The position numbers were made by a program, and so were the translations under genes. From Bacteroides oleiciplenus YIT 12058 (GTDB lineage Bacteria > Bacteroidota > Bacteroidia > Bacteroidales > Bacteroidaceae), in assembly GCF_000315485.1 (NCBI RefSeq), contig NZ_JH992943.1:727707-791706 (forward strand): 64,000 nt of DNA, read 5' to 3'. The first letter of the stretch is position 1, and each line of letters opens with the position of its first letter. The notes under the pieces are model-generated. The model did not search any database, was not told where the DNA came from, and saw only the letters and a list, made by a program, of their open reading frames with translations. This document shows, in pieces, positions 55,265 through 63,940 of this stretch.

Positions 55265-55951
55265 TTACATCGCTTTCCAGAACTTCTGAAAGTCTTTATA
55301 CCTCCCGTAACAAACCAGCTCATCACCCACCTGTACCTGGTCATTTTCAGGCAATTCGTTCATCACGTCATGCTCTGTAAAAGAAATACCCAGACAGTTT
55401 TTCAGCGTCTTGGCACGCTTCAGCGCCAACAGTTTCAAACCGAATTCCTTGTCCAGATTCAGTTCGTTGGCATAATACCCCACCATCTTTTCCGGCACAG
55501 TGAACTTCACCACATAATAATCCGCATCCACCCGGAACGTCTCCATGTTGGAACCGAATTCCAAGAGATGCACCAGCCCCCGGGCAGCATCCTCTTCCGG
55601 AGTCAGTATGCGTTCCAGCTCAAAGGCTTCGAGCACGGAACGATGTACATTATCAATAGCCCTTGCATAGATATGTTTCACCTTCTGTTGTTTCAGCAAA
55701 GCCACCACACGGATAGAGGCGCCGAAATTCTCACCGATAGCCACTATCACCACATCCACCCCATTCAGAGGAAGAACGGAAAGTGCCTGTTCATCTGTTG
55801 CATCCAGCACAAAAGCTGTGGCAATTTTCTCCTTTATACTGTCCACACGGCCTGCACTAACGTCTGCACCAATCACTTCGTGTCCCAATACCGAAAGTTC
55901 TTCGGCAAGCATGTGCCCGTAATTTCCTAAACCGATAATAATATACTTCAT
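55265..55951 (-). CDS. KtrA/TrkA-like potassium channel regulator (RCK)
   Basis: 228 residues. RCK_N domain with the NAD(H)/ATP-binding GLGNYGHMLAEELSVLGHEV and acidic residue in VIGADVS, then RCK_C (about 140-225: VGYYANELNLDKEFGLKLLAL ... NDQVQVGDELVCYG). Cytosolic ring that gates the KtrB-type transporter. It is the second gene after the transporter (71-nt gap). Confidence 0.92.
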   Translation of the reverse strand: MKYIIIGLGNYGHMLAEELSVLGHEVIGADVSAGRVDSIKEKIATAFVLDATDEQALSVLPLNGVDVVIVAIGENFGASIRVVALLKQQKVKHIYARAIDNVHRSVLEAFELERILTPEEDAARGLVHLLEFGSNMETFRVDADYYVVKFTVPEKMVGYYANELNLDKEFGLKLLALKRAKTLKNCLGISFTEHDVMNELPENDQVQVGDELVCYGRYKDFQKFWKAM

Positions 55952-55989
55952 ATAAATTGAGAATTAAAAATTAAAAAATGGAGTATCTC

Positions 55990-56020
55990 CTACTTACTAC
56001 TAACTACTTACTACTAACTA
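55990..56020. repeat. Short tandem repeat between the K+ transport genes
   Basis: The word CTTACTACTAACTA occurs twice in tandem here, between the transporter stop and the regulator start. It looks like slippage-prone filler. Confidence 0.6.
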
Positions 56021-56022
56021 CT

Positions 56023-57852
56023 CTAATTAATAATAATCTGTCCGCTCGGATACTGATATTTAGTATGTTTCTTTTGCTTAATGATACCCAACATCAGTGT
56101 TATCAATCCTACACGACCGATAAACATCAGTAAGGCAACAAGCAATTTACTGTTATCTCCTAATGTGGGAGTAAGATTCAAACTGGAACCTACCGTACTC
56201 AGCGCCGACACACATTCAAACAGGAGTGCCATGACAGATGCCTGAGGCTCCCATATCGTCAGAGTAAAAACAAATACAAACAAAACACCGATAGACATCA
56301 CTACCGTTGCATTGGAACGGCGGATTGAATCATAAGATAATTCACGACCGAAAACCTCTACTTTCTCAGTACCACGAAGCACAGCAACCAGGTTCAGCAC
56401 CACAACTGCAAATGCATTCACCTTGACACCACCTGCCGTGGACTGTGCCGCACCACCTACCCACATCAGGAAAATGTAAATCAATACGCTCTGCACCCCT
56501 AATGAAGTCAAATCCACACTGGTAAATCCGGCGGTACGCGGACAGGTTGCATTGAAAAATGCCTGCGTCCATTTATCAGCTACGGACATTCCGGCAAACG
56601 CACCATTCCACTCAAAGAAGGCGATGAGCACCGTGCCAAGCACCAGCAACAGGAAAGTCATGATAAGCACAATCCTTGTATTGAGATTATACAGATGATA
56701 AAAACGGTGCCTGTCCCACTCCCACGTATGCAGGAACTTCCATATACGACGCAAATGATGGAGCACAATATCTTTCAGGTTCACCAATATCGGGAAACCG
56801 ATACCGCCCAGAATAATCAACAGTGATATATAAATAAGGAATGGATTATGCCCCGTCATCACCAACGGATTACCAAGGTTGCCCGGTAGTGTGGAGAATC
56901 CGGCATTACAGAATGCAGAGATGGCATGGAAAGCCGAAAAAGCTACTTCTTCCTCAAACGTCATCCCCATTGTACCATGAATATCGCCCCAGATGGCAAG
57001 CATGCCAGCTCCCTCAATGGCCAACGTAAAACCCAATATGTACAGCAAAGTGGAAAGCAGTGAGTTCAACGAATTGGAACTGACCATATCACGAACCACC
57101 AACTGATTATAGAACGACGTATTGCCCATGAAGAACATGGCAAAGAAACTGGTCAGCGTCATCACACCCAGGCCGCCAATCTGTATCAGCAGGATAATCA
57201 CTACAAAACCGGACGTGGTAAATGTAGACGCCACATCCACCGAAGTCAGTCCCGTGACGCATACCGCACTGGTGGAGATAAATAGTGAATCCACCCACGA
57301 AATGCCGTTCATGGTGCATCGTGGCAACATCAGCAGTCCTGTTCCGATAAGAATAATGATAAAGAAACTGCCGGCCAGCATCAAAGAAGGGTTTGTACGC
57401 CGTCCCAACATCCTGACCAAACCATTGGAAAGGTTGAAGAACGAGAATATCAGCAGAAGCACTATGTGATAAAGCTTTCCATCCAGGAACTCCCAGAAGT
57501 GCAGAATGGCCCCCTCTTCTTCCGGTCGATGAAAAATGACGGGAATAAGGGTAAGATAGAGCAATAGAGTTAGTATCCACGTCAGTCTGCTGAACTTACG
57601 CTTCGTATCCTGATATTCCAACAAGATGTGCAAAGTTACCTCCGTCAGGAAAATACCCCACACAAATCGGTAGAGAGTTTCCAGTTGAGAAGCTTCGTGT
57701 TCGGAAATAGTAAAGCCGTGTTCATATACCACTCCCACAATCAACAGAATAGAAGCCAGGTAGGCTATGTAAGTCACCCCTCCAAGAATAATCCGAATGT
57801 ACGGATGAATCCATTTATTCTGATACAAAAAGAATTTGTGATAAATCTTCAT
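56023..57852 (-). CDS. KtrB/TrkH-like potassium transporter
   Basis: 609 residues from ATG at 57852. About ten or more membrane segments, with the four filter motifs of the SKT family: SAVCVTGLTS, FCNAGFSTLPGN, TCPRTAGFTS, and SALSTVGSSL, each with its filter Gly. An N-terminal extension of some 130 residues with extra hydrophobic segments precedes the core. K+ (or Na+/K+) uptake at the inner membrane, gated by the following RCK protein. Confidence 0.92.
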   Translation of the reverse strand: MKIYHKFFLYQNKWIHPYIRIILGGVTYIAYLASILLIVGVVYEHGFTISEHEASQLETLYRFVWGIFLTEVTLHILLEYQDTKRKFSRLTWILTLLLYLTLIPVIFHRPEEEGAILHFWEFLDGKLYHIVLLLIFSFFNLSNGLVRMLGRRTNPSLMLAGSFFIIILIGTGLLMLPRCTMNGISWVDSLFISTSAVCVTGLTSVDVASTFTTSGFVVIILLIQIGGLGVMTLTSFFAMFFMGNTSFYNQLVVRDMVSSNSLNSLLSTLLYILGFTLAIEGAGMLAIWGDIHGTMGMTFEEEVAFSAFHAISAFCNAGFSTLPGNLGNPLVMTGHNPFLIYISLLIILGGIGFPILVNLKDIVLHHLRRIWKFLHTWEWDRHRFYHLYNLNTRIVLIMTFLLLVLGTVLIAFFEWNGAFAGMSVADKWTQAFFNATCPRTAGFTSVDLTSLGVQSVLIYIFLMWVGGAAQSTAGGVKVNAFAVVVLNLVAVLRGTEKVEVFGRELSYDSIRRSNATVVMSIGVLFVFVFTLTIWEPQASVMALLFECVSALSTVGSSLNLTPTLGDNSKLLVALLMFIGRVGLITLMLGIIKQKKHTKYQYPSGQIIIN

Positions 57853-57946
57853 GGAGACATCAAATTTAAAACCGGACAAACATAAGCAAAACAATGCGTA
57901 TAGACAAAAAACAAAAGAAAAAAGAAATTGTTTTAAAAATAATAGT

Positions 57947-57954
57947 TACATTTG
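57947..57954 (+). promoter_or_regulatory. -7 box TACATTTG of the TrpB2 gene
   Basis: Exact TAnnTTTG on the plus strand, 32 nt before ATG 57987; excludes the earlier ATG at 57894. Confidence 0.6.
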
Positions 57955-57986
57955 GCCTCGTAAAAAAATTAATTCAAGTAACCACT

Positions 57987-59354
57987 ATGAGCAATAAAAC
58001 TAAAAGATTTTTCCTTCCGGAAGAAGAAATTCCACATTACTGGTATAACATACAGGCAGATATGGTGAACAAACCTATGCCGCCGCTTCACCCGGGCACC
58101 AAGCAACCGCTGAAAGCAGAAGATTTATATCCCATCTTCGCCCAGGAACTATGCAAGCAAGAACTTAACCAGACCGACAAGTGGATTGAAATCCCCGAAG
58201 AAGTACGGGAGATGTACAAATATTATCGTAGCACTCCACTGGTTCGTGCCTACGGATTGGAAGAGGCATTAGGTACTCCGGCACACATTTATTTCAAAAA
58301 TGAGAGTGTCAGCCCGATGGGTTCGCACAAGCTCAACTCCGCCATTCCCCAAGCATATTATTGCAAAAAAGAAGGAGTGACGAATGTCACCACTGAAACC
58401 GGTGCCGGACAATGGGGCGCTTCACTGGCTTATGCAGCACGTCTGTTTGGCTTGGAGGCTGCCGTTTATCAGGTGAAAATCAGCTATGAACAAAAGCCTT
58501 ACCGCCGCAGCATTATGCAAACGTTCGGTGCACAGGTCACTCCGTCTCCTTCCATGTCCACCCGTGCAGGAAAGGATATTCTGACAGCTCACCCCAACTA
58601 TCAGGGATCGCTGGGTACGGCTATTTCCGAAGCTATAGAACTGGCGCAGACTACACCGAATTGTAAATATACATTAGGTTCCGTATTGAGCCATGTGGCG
58701 CTGCACCAGACGGTTATCGGCCTCGAAGCTGAAAAGCAGATGGAAATGGCGGGAGAATATCCCGATATGGTTATCGCTTGTTTTGGCGGTGGTTCCAATT
58801 TCGGAGGTATCGCATTCCCATTCATGCGTCATAAAATTCTGGAAGGCAAACAGACCCGTTTCATTGCTGCCGAGCCGGCTTCTTGTCCGAAGCTGACGCG
58901 CGGTAAGTTCCAGTATGATTTCGGTGACGAAGCCGGATACACCCCATTGCTGCCGATGTACACGCTGGGACACAACTTTGCTCCCGCCAACATCCATGCG
59001 GGTGGTTTACGCTATCATGGTGCAGGTGTCATCGTTTCGCAACTGCTGAAAGACGGTTTGATGGAAGCCGTAGATATCAAGCAACTGGAATCATTCGAAG
59101 CCGGATGTTTATTTGCACAAGTCGAAGGTATCATTCCTGCACCGGAATCATGCCATGCCATTGCCGCTACCGTTCGCGAAGCAAAGAAATGCAAGGAAAC
59201 AGGTGAAGAGAAAGTCATCCTGTTCAACCTTTCCGGTCACGGACTGATTGACATGACATCCTATGATAAGTATCTCTCAGGAGACTTGGTTAATTATGAA
59301 CTGACCGATCAAGATATTCAGAAAAACCTGGACGAAATAGGCAATCTGGCATAA
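57987..59354 (+). CDS. Tryptophan synthase beta-like protein, TrpB2 type
   Basis: 455 residues from ATG at 57987 (MSNKTKRFFLPEEEIPHYW). Length and the N-terminal extension mark the TrpB2 branch. PLP lysine in PMGSHKLNSA, TETGAGQWG substrate loop, and phosphate-binding CFGGGSNFGG are intact. TrpB2 enzymes condense serine with free indole. No trpA or other trp gene is near, so a role in indole salvage is plausible, useful in the indole-rich gut. It stands between K+ transport genes and a CLC channel. Confidence 0.92.
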   Translation: MSNKTKRFFLPEEEIPHYWYNIQADMVNKPMPPLHPGTKQPLKAEDLYPIFAQELCKQELNQTDKWIEIPEEVREMYKYYRSTPLVRAYGLEEALGTPAHIYFKNESVSPMGSHKLNSAIPQAYYCKKEGVTNVTTETGAGQWGASLAYAARLFGLEAAVYQVKISYEQKPYRRSIMQTFGAQVTPSPSMSTRAGKDILTAHPNYQGSLGTAISEAIELAQTTPNCKYTLGSVLSHVALHQTVIGLEAEKQMEMAGEYPDMVIACFGGGSNFGGIAFPFMRHKILEGKQTRFIAAEPASCPKLTRGKFQYDFGDEAGYTPLLPMYTLGHNFAPANIHAGGLRYHGAGVIVSQLLKDGLMEAVDIKQLESFEAGCLFAQVEGIIPAPESCHAIAATVREAKKCKETGEEKVILFNLSGHGLIDMTSYDKYLSGDLVNYELTDQDIQKNLDEIGNLA

Positions 59355-59369
59355 GAAGTAGAGACCTCA

Positions 59370-60944
59370 TCAGTATATATTTGCTAAACTGACGAGTGGT
59401 TCATAGAGCTTTTCTATGTCTTGTATATCCAATTCAATATCTACCTGGTCCCCCGGAATCAAACGCATTCCGGGGGGCTTTTGGTCTTTACCATCCCGGT
59501 GCACATTGATAATCACGCAATTCTCCGGCAGTAAGAGTTCATCCACCACTTTCCCATCCATATACGAACCCGTCATTACTTCTACCGAAAGTTTATAACG
59601 CTTTTGTTCCTGAAATGCAGGAGTATTAATCATATCTTCATAAAGTGTCACATTGAAAGGCTTCATCTGAAGCAGTTCCGTGAAATAGTAAGTCAGTCCA
59701 CCCACTACCACCGATGGATAGAACACTTCAAAATGCCCTGTAATCTCGGTAATCAACACAATTGCCGTCAGCGGTGTACGAATCACCGCTACCAGGAAAG
59801 AAGACATGGAAATCAACATTACATAACTGACATTCTCCGGAGCAAGAATTCCATATTCCACTCCCAGCAGACCGACAATCTGCCCCAGCAAACCACCCGT
59901 CACCAAGGTAGGAATAAAGTTCCCGCCCGGCAAACCGGATGAAACGGAAATAACGGTAAAGCCGAAGTGCAGTAACATCATTGCCACTACCCACATAATT
60001 TGAGAATGGGCACCAAATTGCGCCTGTTCCAAAAGGAAGTTTTCTCCCCCACCTGTCAGGTTCACTTGCATAAAAGAAATGATGTAGGCAACCAACAACA
60101 GATAGAACATTTTGAGGTATACAGGAGATTTCACCGTAGAATATACCCGCTTGAAGGAAACCATTATCAAGGAATAAATCTTTCCACAGATGGATATAAC
60201 CACTGCCAGCAACAGGAAGTACTTCATCTGAATCAGGAATGAGAAGACAGGTTCTGTTACTTGTATCAGATGATACGAATTTATCGGGAAAACCATGCTT
60301 GCCACAGCTCCCGCCACTACGCCGGCCAGCAAGGTGGTGATGGCAGTCTTCGGAGCATCAAAACGTTCGATGGATTCGATGACGAGAAGTGAAGATGCAA
60401 GTGGGGCGGCAAATGCGGCAGCAAGTCCGGCACCAGCACCGGCAGCAAGCAGTTGTTTTCTTTCACCACGCAGAATGCGTGTCCAGCGGGCAACAAGGCA
60501 ACCCACATACGAACCGATTTGTACGGAAGGTCCTTCACGGCCCAGTGATAAACCTGCCGCAAAGGAAAGTATGCCGCCTGTAAACTTGGCTATCATTTCT
60601 ATGAAAGGATGTTTATAAGAGATACGTCCATTTATGGCAGCACGTGTTTGAGGAATCCCCCCACCGGTAATAAGCGGCATTTTCATCACCAGCCACGATA
60701 CGAATATCAATATGCCCCAGAATAATAAGAAGAGTGGGATATGCCAGTACCATGCCGGGCGAGAAGAGAAAAACTCGCTACGGAGATGGAAGAAGTAGTA
60801 CAGGCAATAATGATAAGGAACGGCTACAAGACCCGTCAGCAATCCAACGAAGATACTGACGAAGTACAGGCGTGCGTCAACCAGTTTCAGTTTCACGACA
60901 TACCATGTCCTTAGTTTTTTCAAGTCTTTGAGCCTTTGAAACAT
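59370..60944 (-). CDS. CLC-family chloride channel/antiporter with C-terminal RCK_C-like domain
   Basis: 524 residues. CLC signatures: GREGPSVQIGS (gating Glu), GSGxP-like ITGGGIPQ, and SSGLPGGNFIPTLVTGG. The last 75 residues (SVEVMTGSYMDGKVVDELLL ... LIPGDQVDIELDIQDIEKL) look like a TrkA_C ligand-binding domain, here replacing the more usual CBS pair. It moves chloride (with or against protons) at the inner membrane. Convergent with trpB2, 15 nt between stops. Confidence 0.9.
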   Translation of the reverse strand: MFQRLKDLKKLRTWYVVKLKLVDARLYFVSIFVGLLTGLVAVPYHYCLYYFFHLRSEFFSSRPAWYWHIPLFLLFWGILIFVSWLVMKMPLITGGGIPQTRAAINGRISYKHPFIEMIAKFTGGILSFAAGLSLGREGPSVQIGSYVGCLVARWTRILRGERKQLLAAGAGAGLAAAFAAPLASSLLVIESIERFDAPKTAITTLLAGVVAGAVASMVFPINSYHLIQVTEPVFSFLIQMKYFLLLAVVISICGKIYSLIMVSFKRVYSTVKSPVYLKMFYLLLVAYIISFMQVNLTGGGENFLLEQAQFGAHSQIMWVVAMMLLHFGFTVISVSSGLPGGNFIPTLVTGGLLGQIVGLLGVEYGILAPENVSYVMLISMSSFLVAVIRTPLTAIVLITEITGHFEVFYPSVVVGGLTYYFTELLQMKPFNVTLYEDMINTPAFQEQKRYKLSVEVMTGSYMDGKVVDELLLPENCVIINVHRDGKDQKPPGMRLIPGDQVDIELDIQDIEKLYEPLVSLANIY

Positions 60945-61036
60945 TCCTCAGGGTTTTCTTTTTATCAATTTGACTATCTACAACAAATTAACCCTGTTGA
61001 AGTTTTGAGGCTTGATGTTTTTTAGGAAGGAAACTT

Positions 61037-61172
61037 AAAATGATAATTTATCGAAGCGGAGCTTCGTTTAGTGATTAGCGTTTAGTGATTAGTGATAAGC
61101 GCCATGCGGAATAATAGCGCAGCCCACTAATCACTAATCACTAAACGCTAATCACTAATAAATTATCATTTT
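61037..61172. repeat. 136-nt palindromic element with 14-bp terminal inverted repeats
   Basis: Ends AAAATGATAATTTA (61037-61050) and its complement (61159-61172). Inside, repeated words TTAGTGATTAGCG/TTTAGTGATTAGTG pair with CACTAATCACTAAACGC. A mini-stem GAAGCGGAGCTTC sits near the left end. The right end overlaps the stop codon of the 61166-61702 gene. No coding frame is seen in the 60945-61165 gap. Confidence 0.8.
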
Positions 61173-61702
61173 GGCATCGGTCTTCCCGCCGCATGTCTTC
61201 TCCCCTCTCCCGGTTTCTGTCCTTTTCTCCGGTCAAATTCCTTTCTGAATTTATTCGCATTACTCTTCTCCGTCTGATAAATCTTCATAATCTGTTTGGG
61301 AGACAAAATCTTACGGAACTCATTGTAATACTTCTCGCGGATATCCAGTATCTTACGGCTTTGTGCAAACTGATCCTTTATCTGCTTTTCTATTTCCACA
61401 TCTGTCGGCACAGGTTTCGGAGTTTGTTTGGCCTCCGCATTGTTATTCTTCATCCTATCCCTGCGGTTCATCATCCGGCATTCGCGCAACTCTTTCAGAT
61501 AATTCTCGTAAACCGGAGTGAACTTAGCTGCCGTAGCATCATCCAGCATCAGTGTCTTCACCATCTGGTTCGTCTGTCTTTGCACCATCTGTTCGGGCGT
61601 AGGACGTTGTTTGTTATCCTTATTACCCTTGTTCTGTGCAGAAATTGTCTGGCTACCAATCAACAGGGCTGCCATGAGTACATAGATAAATTTAGTCTTC
61701 AT
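61166..61702 (-). CDS. Spy/CpxP-like periplasmic protein (DUF4890-type)
   Basis: 178 residues. Signal peptide ending TISAQN, then a highly charged helical body rich in Lys, Arg, Gln and Met, including PTPEQMVQRQTNQMVKTLML and LDIREKYYNEFRKILSPKQIMKIY. These two LTxxQ-like repeats fit Spy/CpxP-type envelope chaperones. It is the third gene of the sigma factor operon, 25 nt after the membrane protein, and is probably both a target and a modulator. Confidence 0.72.
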   Translation of the reverse strand: MKTKFIYVLMAALLIGSQTISAQNKGNKDNKQRPTPEQMVQRQTNQMVKTLMLDDATAAKFTPVYENYLKELRECRMMNRRDRMKNNNAEAKQTPKPVPTDVEIEKQIKDQFAQSRKILDIREKYYNEFRKILSPKQIMKIYQTEKSNANKFRKEFDRRKGQKPGEGRRHAAGRPMPK

Positions 61703-61727
61703 AATCTTCTTGTTTTTTTATTAATAC

Positions 61728-62081
61728 CTAATTTAGAAATATATCATTTTCGGAGAAGTTGACGAGCTCTTCCAACTCCTCGTCCGACAATTCGTGAATC
61801 CATTTGTCCGCCGGGTCACTACTGCTTCTTTCAATGGCAAGCATGTCCGAAGTCCCGTTAGTCACATCTCCCGGCTGGAAATAAGACGGGATGAACAATA
61901 TCCCCGCCAGCACTGCCGCCGCAGCTATCGCAGTAGTGAATAGTATCTGCAAACGATGCTTCCGGCGCTGTCCGCCATACGTGCGTTCCATTACCTTTTG
62001 TTGCATCTCCTCAAAGAAATTATCGGGAGTGCAGTAAGGCGTCTTTTTACCTATATCGTCAAAATCAAATTCTTTATCCAT
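61728..62081 (-). CDS. Single-span membrane protein, putative anti-sigma factor
   Basis: 117 residues. The cytosolic N-terminus (KTPYCTPDNFFEEMQQKVMER) precedes one membrane helix (LFTTAIAAAAVLAGILFI, about 55-72) and a short acidic periplasmic tail (DEELEELVNFSENDIFLN). Position right after the sigma gene (5-nt gap) and topology suggest an anti-sigma role; the sequence has no zinc-finger anti-sigma motif. Confidence 0.6.
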   Translation of the reverse strand: MDKEFDFDDIGKKTPYCTPDNFFEEMQQKVMERTYGGQRRKHRLQILFTTAIAAAAVLAGILFIPSYFQPGDVTNGTSDMLAIERSSSDPADKWIHELSDEELEELVNFSENDIFLN

Positions 62082-62086
62082 CGTTC

Positions 62087-62626
62087 TTATCTATTTAGGA
62101 TGTATTCTTTTATTTTTTCTTTCGCATAGTGATAATTCACTTTGAGGGTGTCGACCTTGCTATCCAGTATGCGGCTGATTTCTTCGTAATCAAGCTCATC
62201 ATAGTAGCGCAGGTTAAATACCAACCGTTGTTTCTCCGGTAAACTCAGTATGGCTTCCTGAAACTTAACTGCCAACTCGTTTTCATAATCAATGTAGTCG
62301 GACGCTTTCAGTTTGCCAATCAATTCTTCTTGTACTTCTTCTGACGGAATGGCTTCTTCATCCTTTCGCGTATTCAGCAAACGCAGGCTTTCATTGGTTG
62401 CAATCCTGTAAATCCAGGTACTCAGCGAGCTTTCACCACGAAACTGCTCCATATTGCGGTACACCCGGATAAACACCTCCTGAAGAACATCTTCTGCATC
62501 TTCATGCGACACCACCAAACGCCGTATATAATAGTATATAGGTTCCTGGAAGTTATCCATCAGCATCTTAAAGCCCTTCTTGGGGTCGGAAGCATATACC
62601 TGCCGGATTTTATCCTCGTTTATCAT
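62087..62626 (-). CDS. ECF-family RNA polymerase sigma factor
   Basis: 179 residues from ATG at 62626 (a TTG precedes). Sigma region 2 (LMDNFQEPIYYYIRRLVVSHEDAEDVLQEVFIRVYRNM with ESSLSTWIYRIATNESLRLLN) and region 4 (LPEKQRLVFNLRYYDELDYEEISRILDSKVDTLKVNYHYAKEKI). It directs transcription in response to an envelope signal, probably controlled by the membrane protein after it. Promoter not identified. Confidence 0.93.
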   Translation of the reverse strand: MINEDKIRQVYASDPKKGFKMLMDNFQEPIYYYIRRLVVSHEDAEDVLQEVFIRVYRNMEQFRGESSLSTWIYRIATNESLRLLNTRKDEEAIPSEEVQEELIGKLKASDYIDYENELAVKFQEAILSLPEKQRLVFNLRYYDELDYEEISRILDSKVDTLKVNYHYAKEKIKEYILNR

Positions 62627-62735
62627 CAATTCTGTTTCTTAGCTTTGTTAGGTTAGAAACAAAAGAAAGGATGAAGTTAAATTGGGTATTTCACTTTTTG
62701 CATTTATTAAAGGAGTGGTTAAAAATAAAGTTTCT

Positions 62736-62743
62736 TATATTTG
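62736..62743 (+). promoter_or_regulatory. -7 box TATATTTG of the GNAT gene
   Basis: Exact TAnnTTTG on the plus strand, 40 nt before ATG 62784; it lies inside the longer possible frame that starts at 62682. Confidence 0.6.
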
Positions 62744-62783
62744 TCCGTTATTAAACAGACTCATAAAAAGGAAGGAAACTGAT

Positions 62784-63299
62784 ATGGAATGTAAAATCAG
62801 GCCGTGGAAAATGGAAGATGCCGCTGAACTCGCTTCAGCAATAAACAACAAAAACGTTCTGGATAACCTGAGGGATGGCATCCCTTATCCTTATACCGAA
62901 GATGATGCGAGGTTCTTCATCAACGGGATGCTAAAGGCTGACAAAAACAACATTATCGCCTTTGCCATTACCGCTGATGACAGAGTAGTAGGGAGTATCG
63001 GTGTGTTTCGTCAAGACAATATCCACTTCTGCACAGCCGAAATGGGGTATTACATAGCAGAACCTTTCTGGGGAAAAGGATTAGGAACCAGCGCCGTCAA
63101 GCAGACCTGTCAGTATGTTTTTGACAACACTGATATTATCCGCATTTTTGCGGAACCTTTTGCCCTGAATATAGCTTCTTGCCGAATTCTGGAAAAGAGC
63201 GGATTTGAATGTGAAGGAACACTCAGGAGCAATGCAATTAAAAACGGTTGCGTTCTGGATATGAAAATGTATTCGCTCATTAAAAGTAATCACAGATAA
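62784..63299 (+). CDS. GNAT-family N-acetyltransferase (RimJ/RimL-like)
   Basis: 171 residues from ATG at 62784. RimJ/RimL-type layout: IRPWKMEDAAELASAINN, GSIGVFRQDNIHFCTAEMGYYIAEPFWGKGLGTSAVKQ (acetyl-CoA loop in GKGLGTSA) and NIASCRILEKSGFECEGTLR. Acetylates a protein or small amine in the cytosol; target unknown. Monocistronic with its own promoter. Confidence 0.9.
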   Translation: MECKIRPWKMEDAAELASAINNKNVLDNLRDGIPYPYTEDDARFFINGMLKADKNNIIAFAITADDRVVGSIGVFRQDNIHFCTAEMGYYIAEPFWGKGLGTSAVKQTCQYVFDNTDIIRIFAEPFALNIASCRILEKSGFECEGTLRSNAIKNGCVLDMKMYSLIKSNHR

Positions 63300-63301
63300 T
63301 G

Positions 63302-63309
63302 TATATTTG
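63302..63309 (+). promoter_or_regulatory. -7 box TATATTTG of the 75-residue protein gene
   Basis: Exact TAnnTTTG on the plus strand, 17 nt before ATG 63327. Confidence 0.55.
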
Positions 63310-63326
63310 CAGAAAAAACGTTCAGC

Positions 63327-63554
63327 ATGAGAGACCAAGCAATATTAGTACGCAATGCGGTTAAAAACGAAATTCCCGCATTTGCCCTGATTGGAAAAGA
63401 TAAGTTTGCATTACAGACTTTGGAATATTATTATTCTCTGGCAAAAGAAGAATGCAGTGAAGAGTTCCTAAAAGACTTGAGGGATTTGATAGAGAATGAT
63501 TTCAGGAAGTTCAGGGAAGAGAATCCAGAAAAGATAAAGGTGCCTGATATGTGA
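63327..63554 (+). CDS. Small conserved hypothetical protein
   Basis: 75 residues, no signal or membrane segment. It contains EIPAFALIGKDKFALQTLEYYYSLAKEE, a pattern I associate with short Bacteroides hypothetical proteins. It has its own promoter box. I do not know its function. Confidence 0.6.
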   Translation: MRDQAILVRNAVKNEIPAFALIGKDKFALQTLEYYYSLAKEECSEEFLKDLRDLIENDFRKFREENPEKIKVPDM

Positions 63555-63673
63555 TTTATGAATAAGGGTTAATTCCGAACCGGACACTTCATTTCTGCAC
63601 AGATATGAACCAAATGACAAAGGAATATTCTTTTACGAAAAGCAAATACCTAACCCAGGACATATATTTAGGG

Positions 63674-63740
63674 TACCTCAGTCGTATACTTAGGCTATCT
63701 CTGTATATGACTGAGATACCCTAAGTATACAACTGAGATA
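63674..63740. repeat. 67-nt hairpin with nested stem
   Basis: Arms 63674-63694 and 63720-63740 match at 19 of 21 positions (CAGTCGTATACTTAGG against CCTAAGTATACAACTG). The loop contains TATCTC and GAGATA, which can form an inner or competing stem. Rest of 63555-64000 holds no gene except for this and the element at 63904. Confidence 0.8.
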
Positions 63741-63903
63741 GTTTCTATTTATATGTACTCATAATCAAATAGTTACATTTGGTTACTTAATCGGTAGGAA
63801 ATTCAGACAAATAAATAGAAAGAATTTCACTCATTTTTGCAGGGTTTTGAATGAAATGATGATTTACTGAGTATCTCAATTAATTAGGCGGACTATCTTA
63901 ACT

Positions 63904-63940
63904 CCCCTCCTCCAGTTGGAGGAGGGGTGCCCTTTAGGGC
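63904..63940. repeat. GC-rich double hairpin
   Basis: CCCCTCCTCCA / TGGAGGAGGGG (63904-63914 and 63917-63927) followed directly by GCCCT-TT-AGGGC (63929-63940) and GGGGTGGTAG. This compact double stem resembles a dispersed repeat seen in many Bacteroidota genomes. Confidence 0.7.

Noticed and set aside
61037..61172. Intrinsic terminator only
   Set aside because: The structure is far longer than needed, lacks a T tract and has terminal inverted repeats, so I list it as a repeat element.
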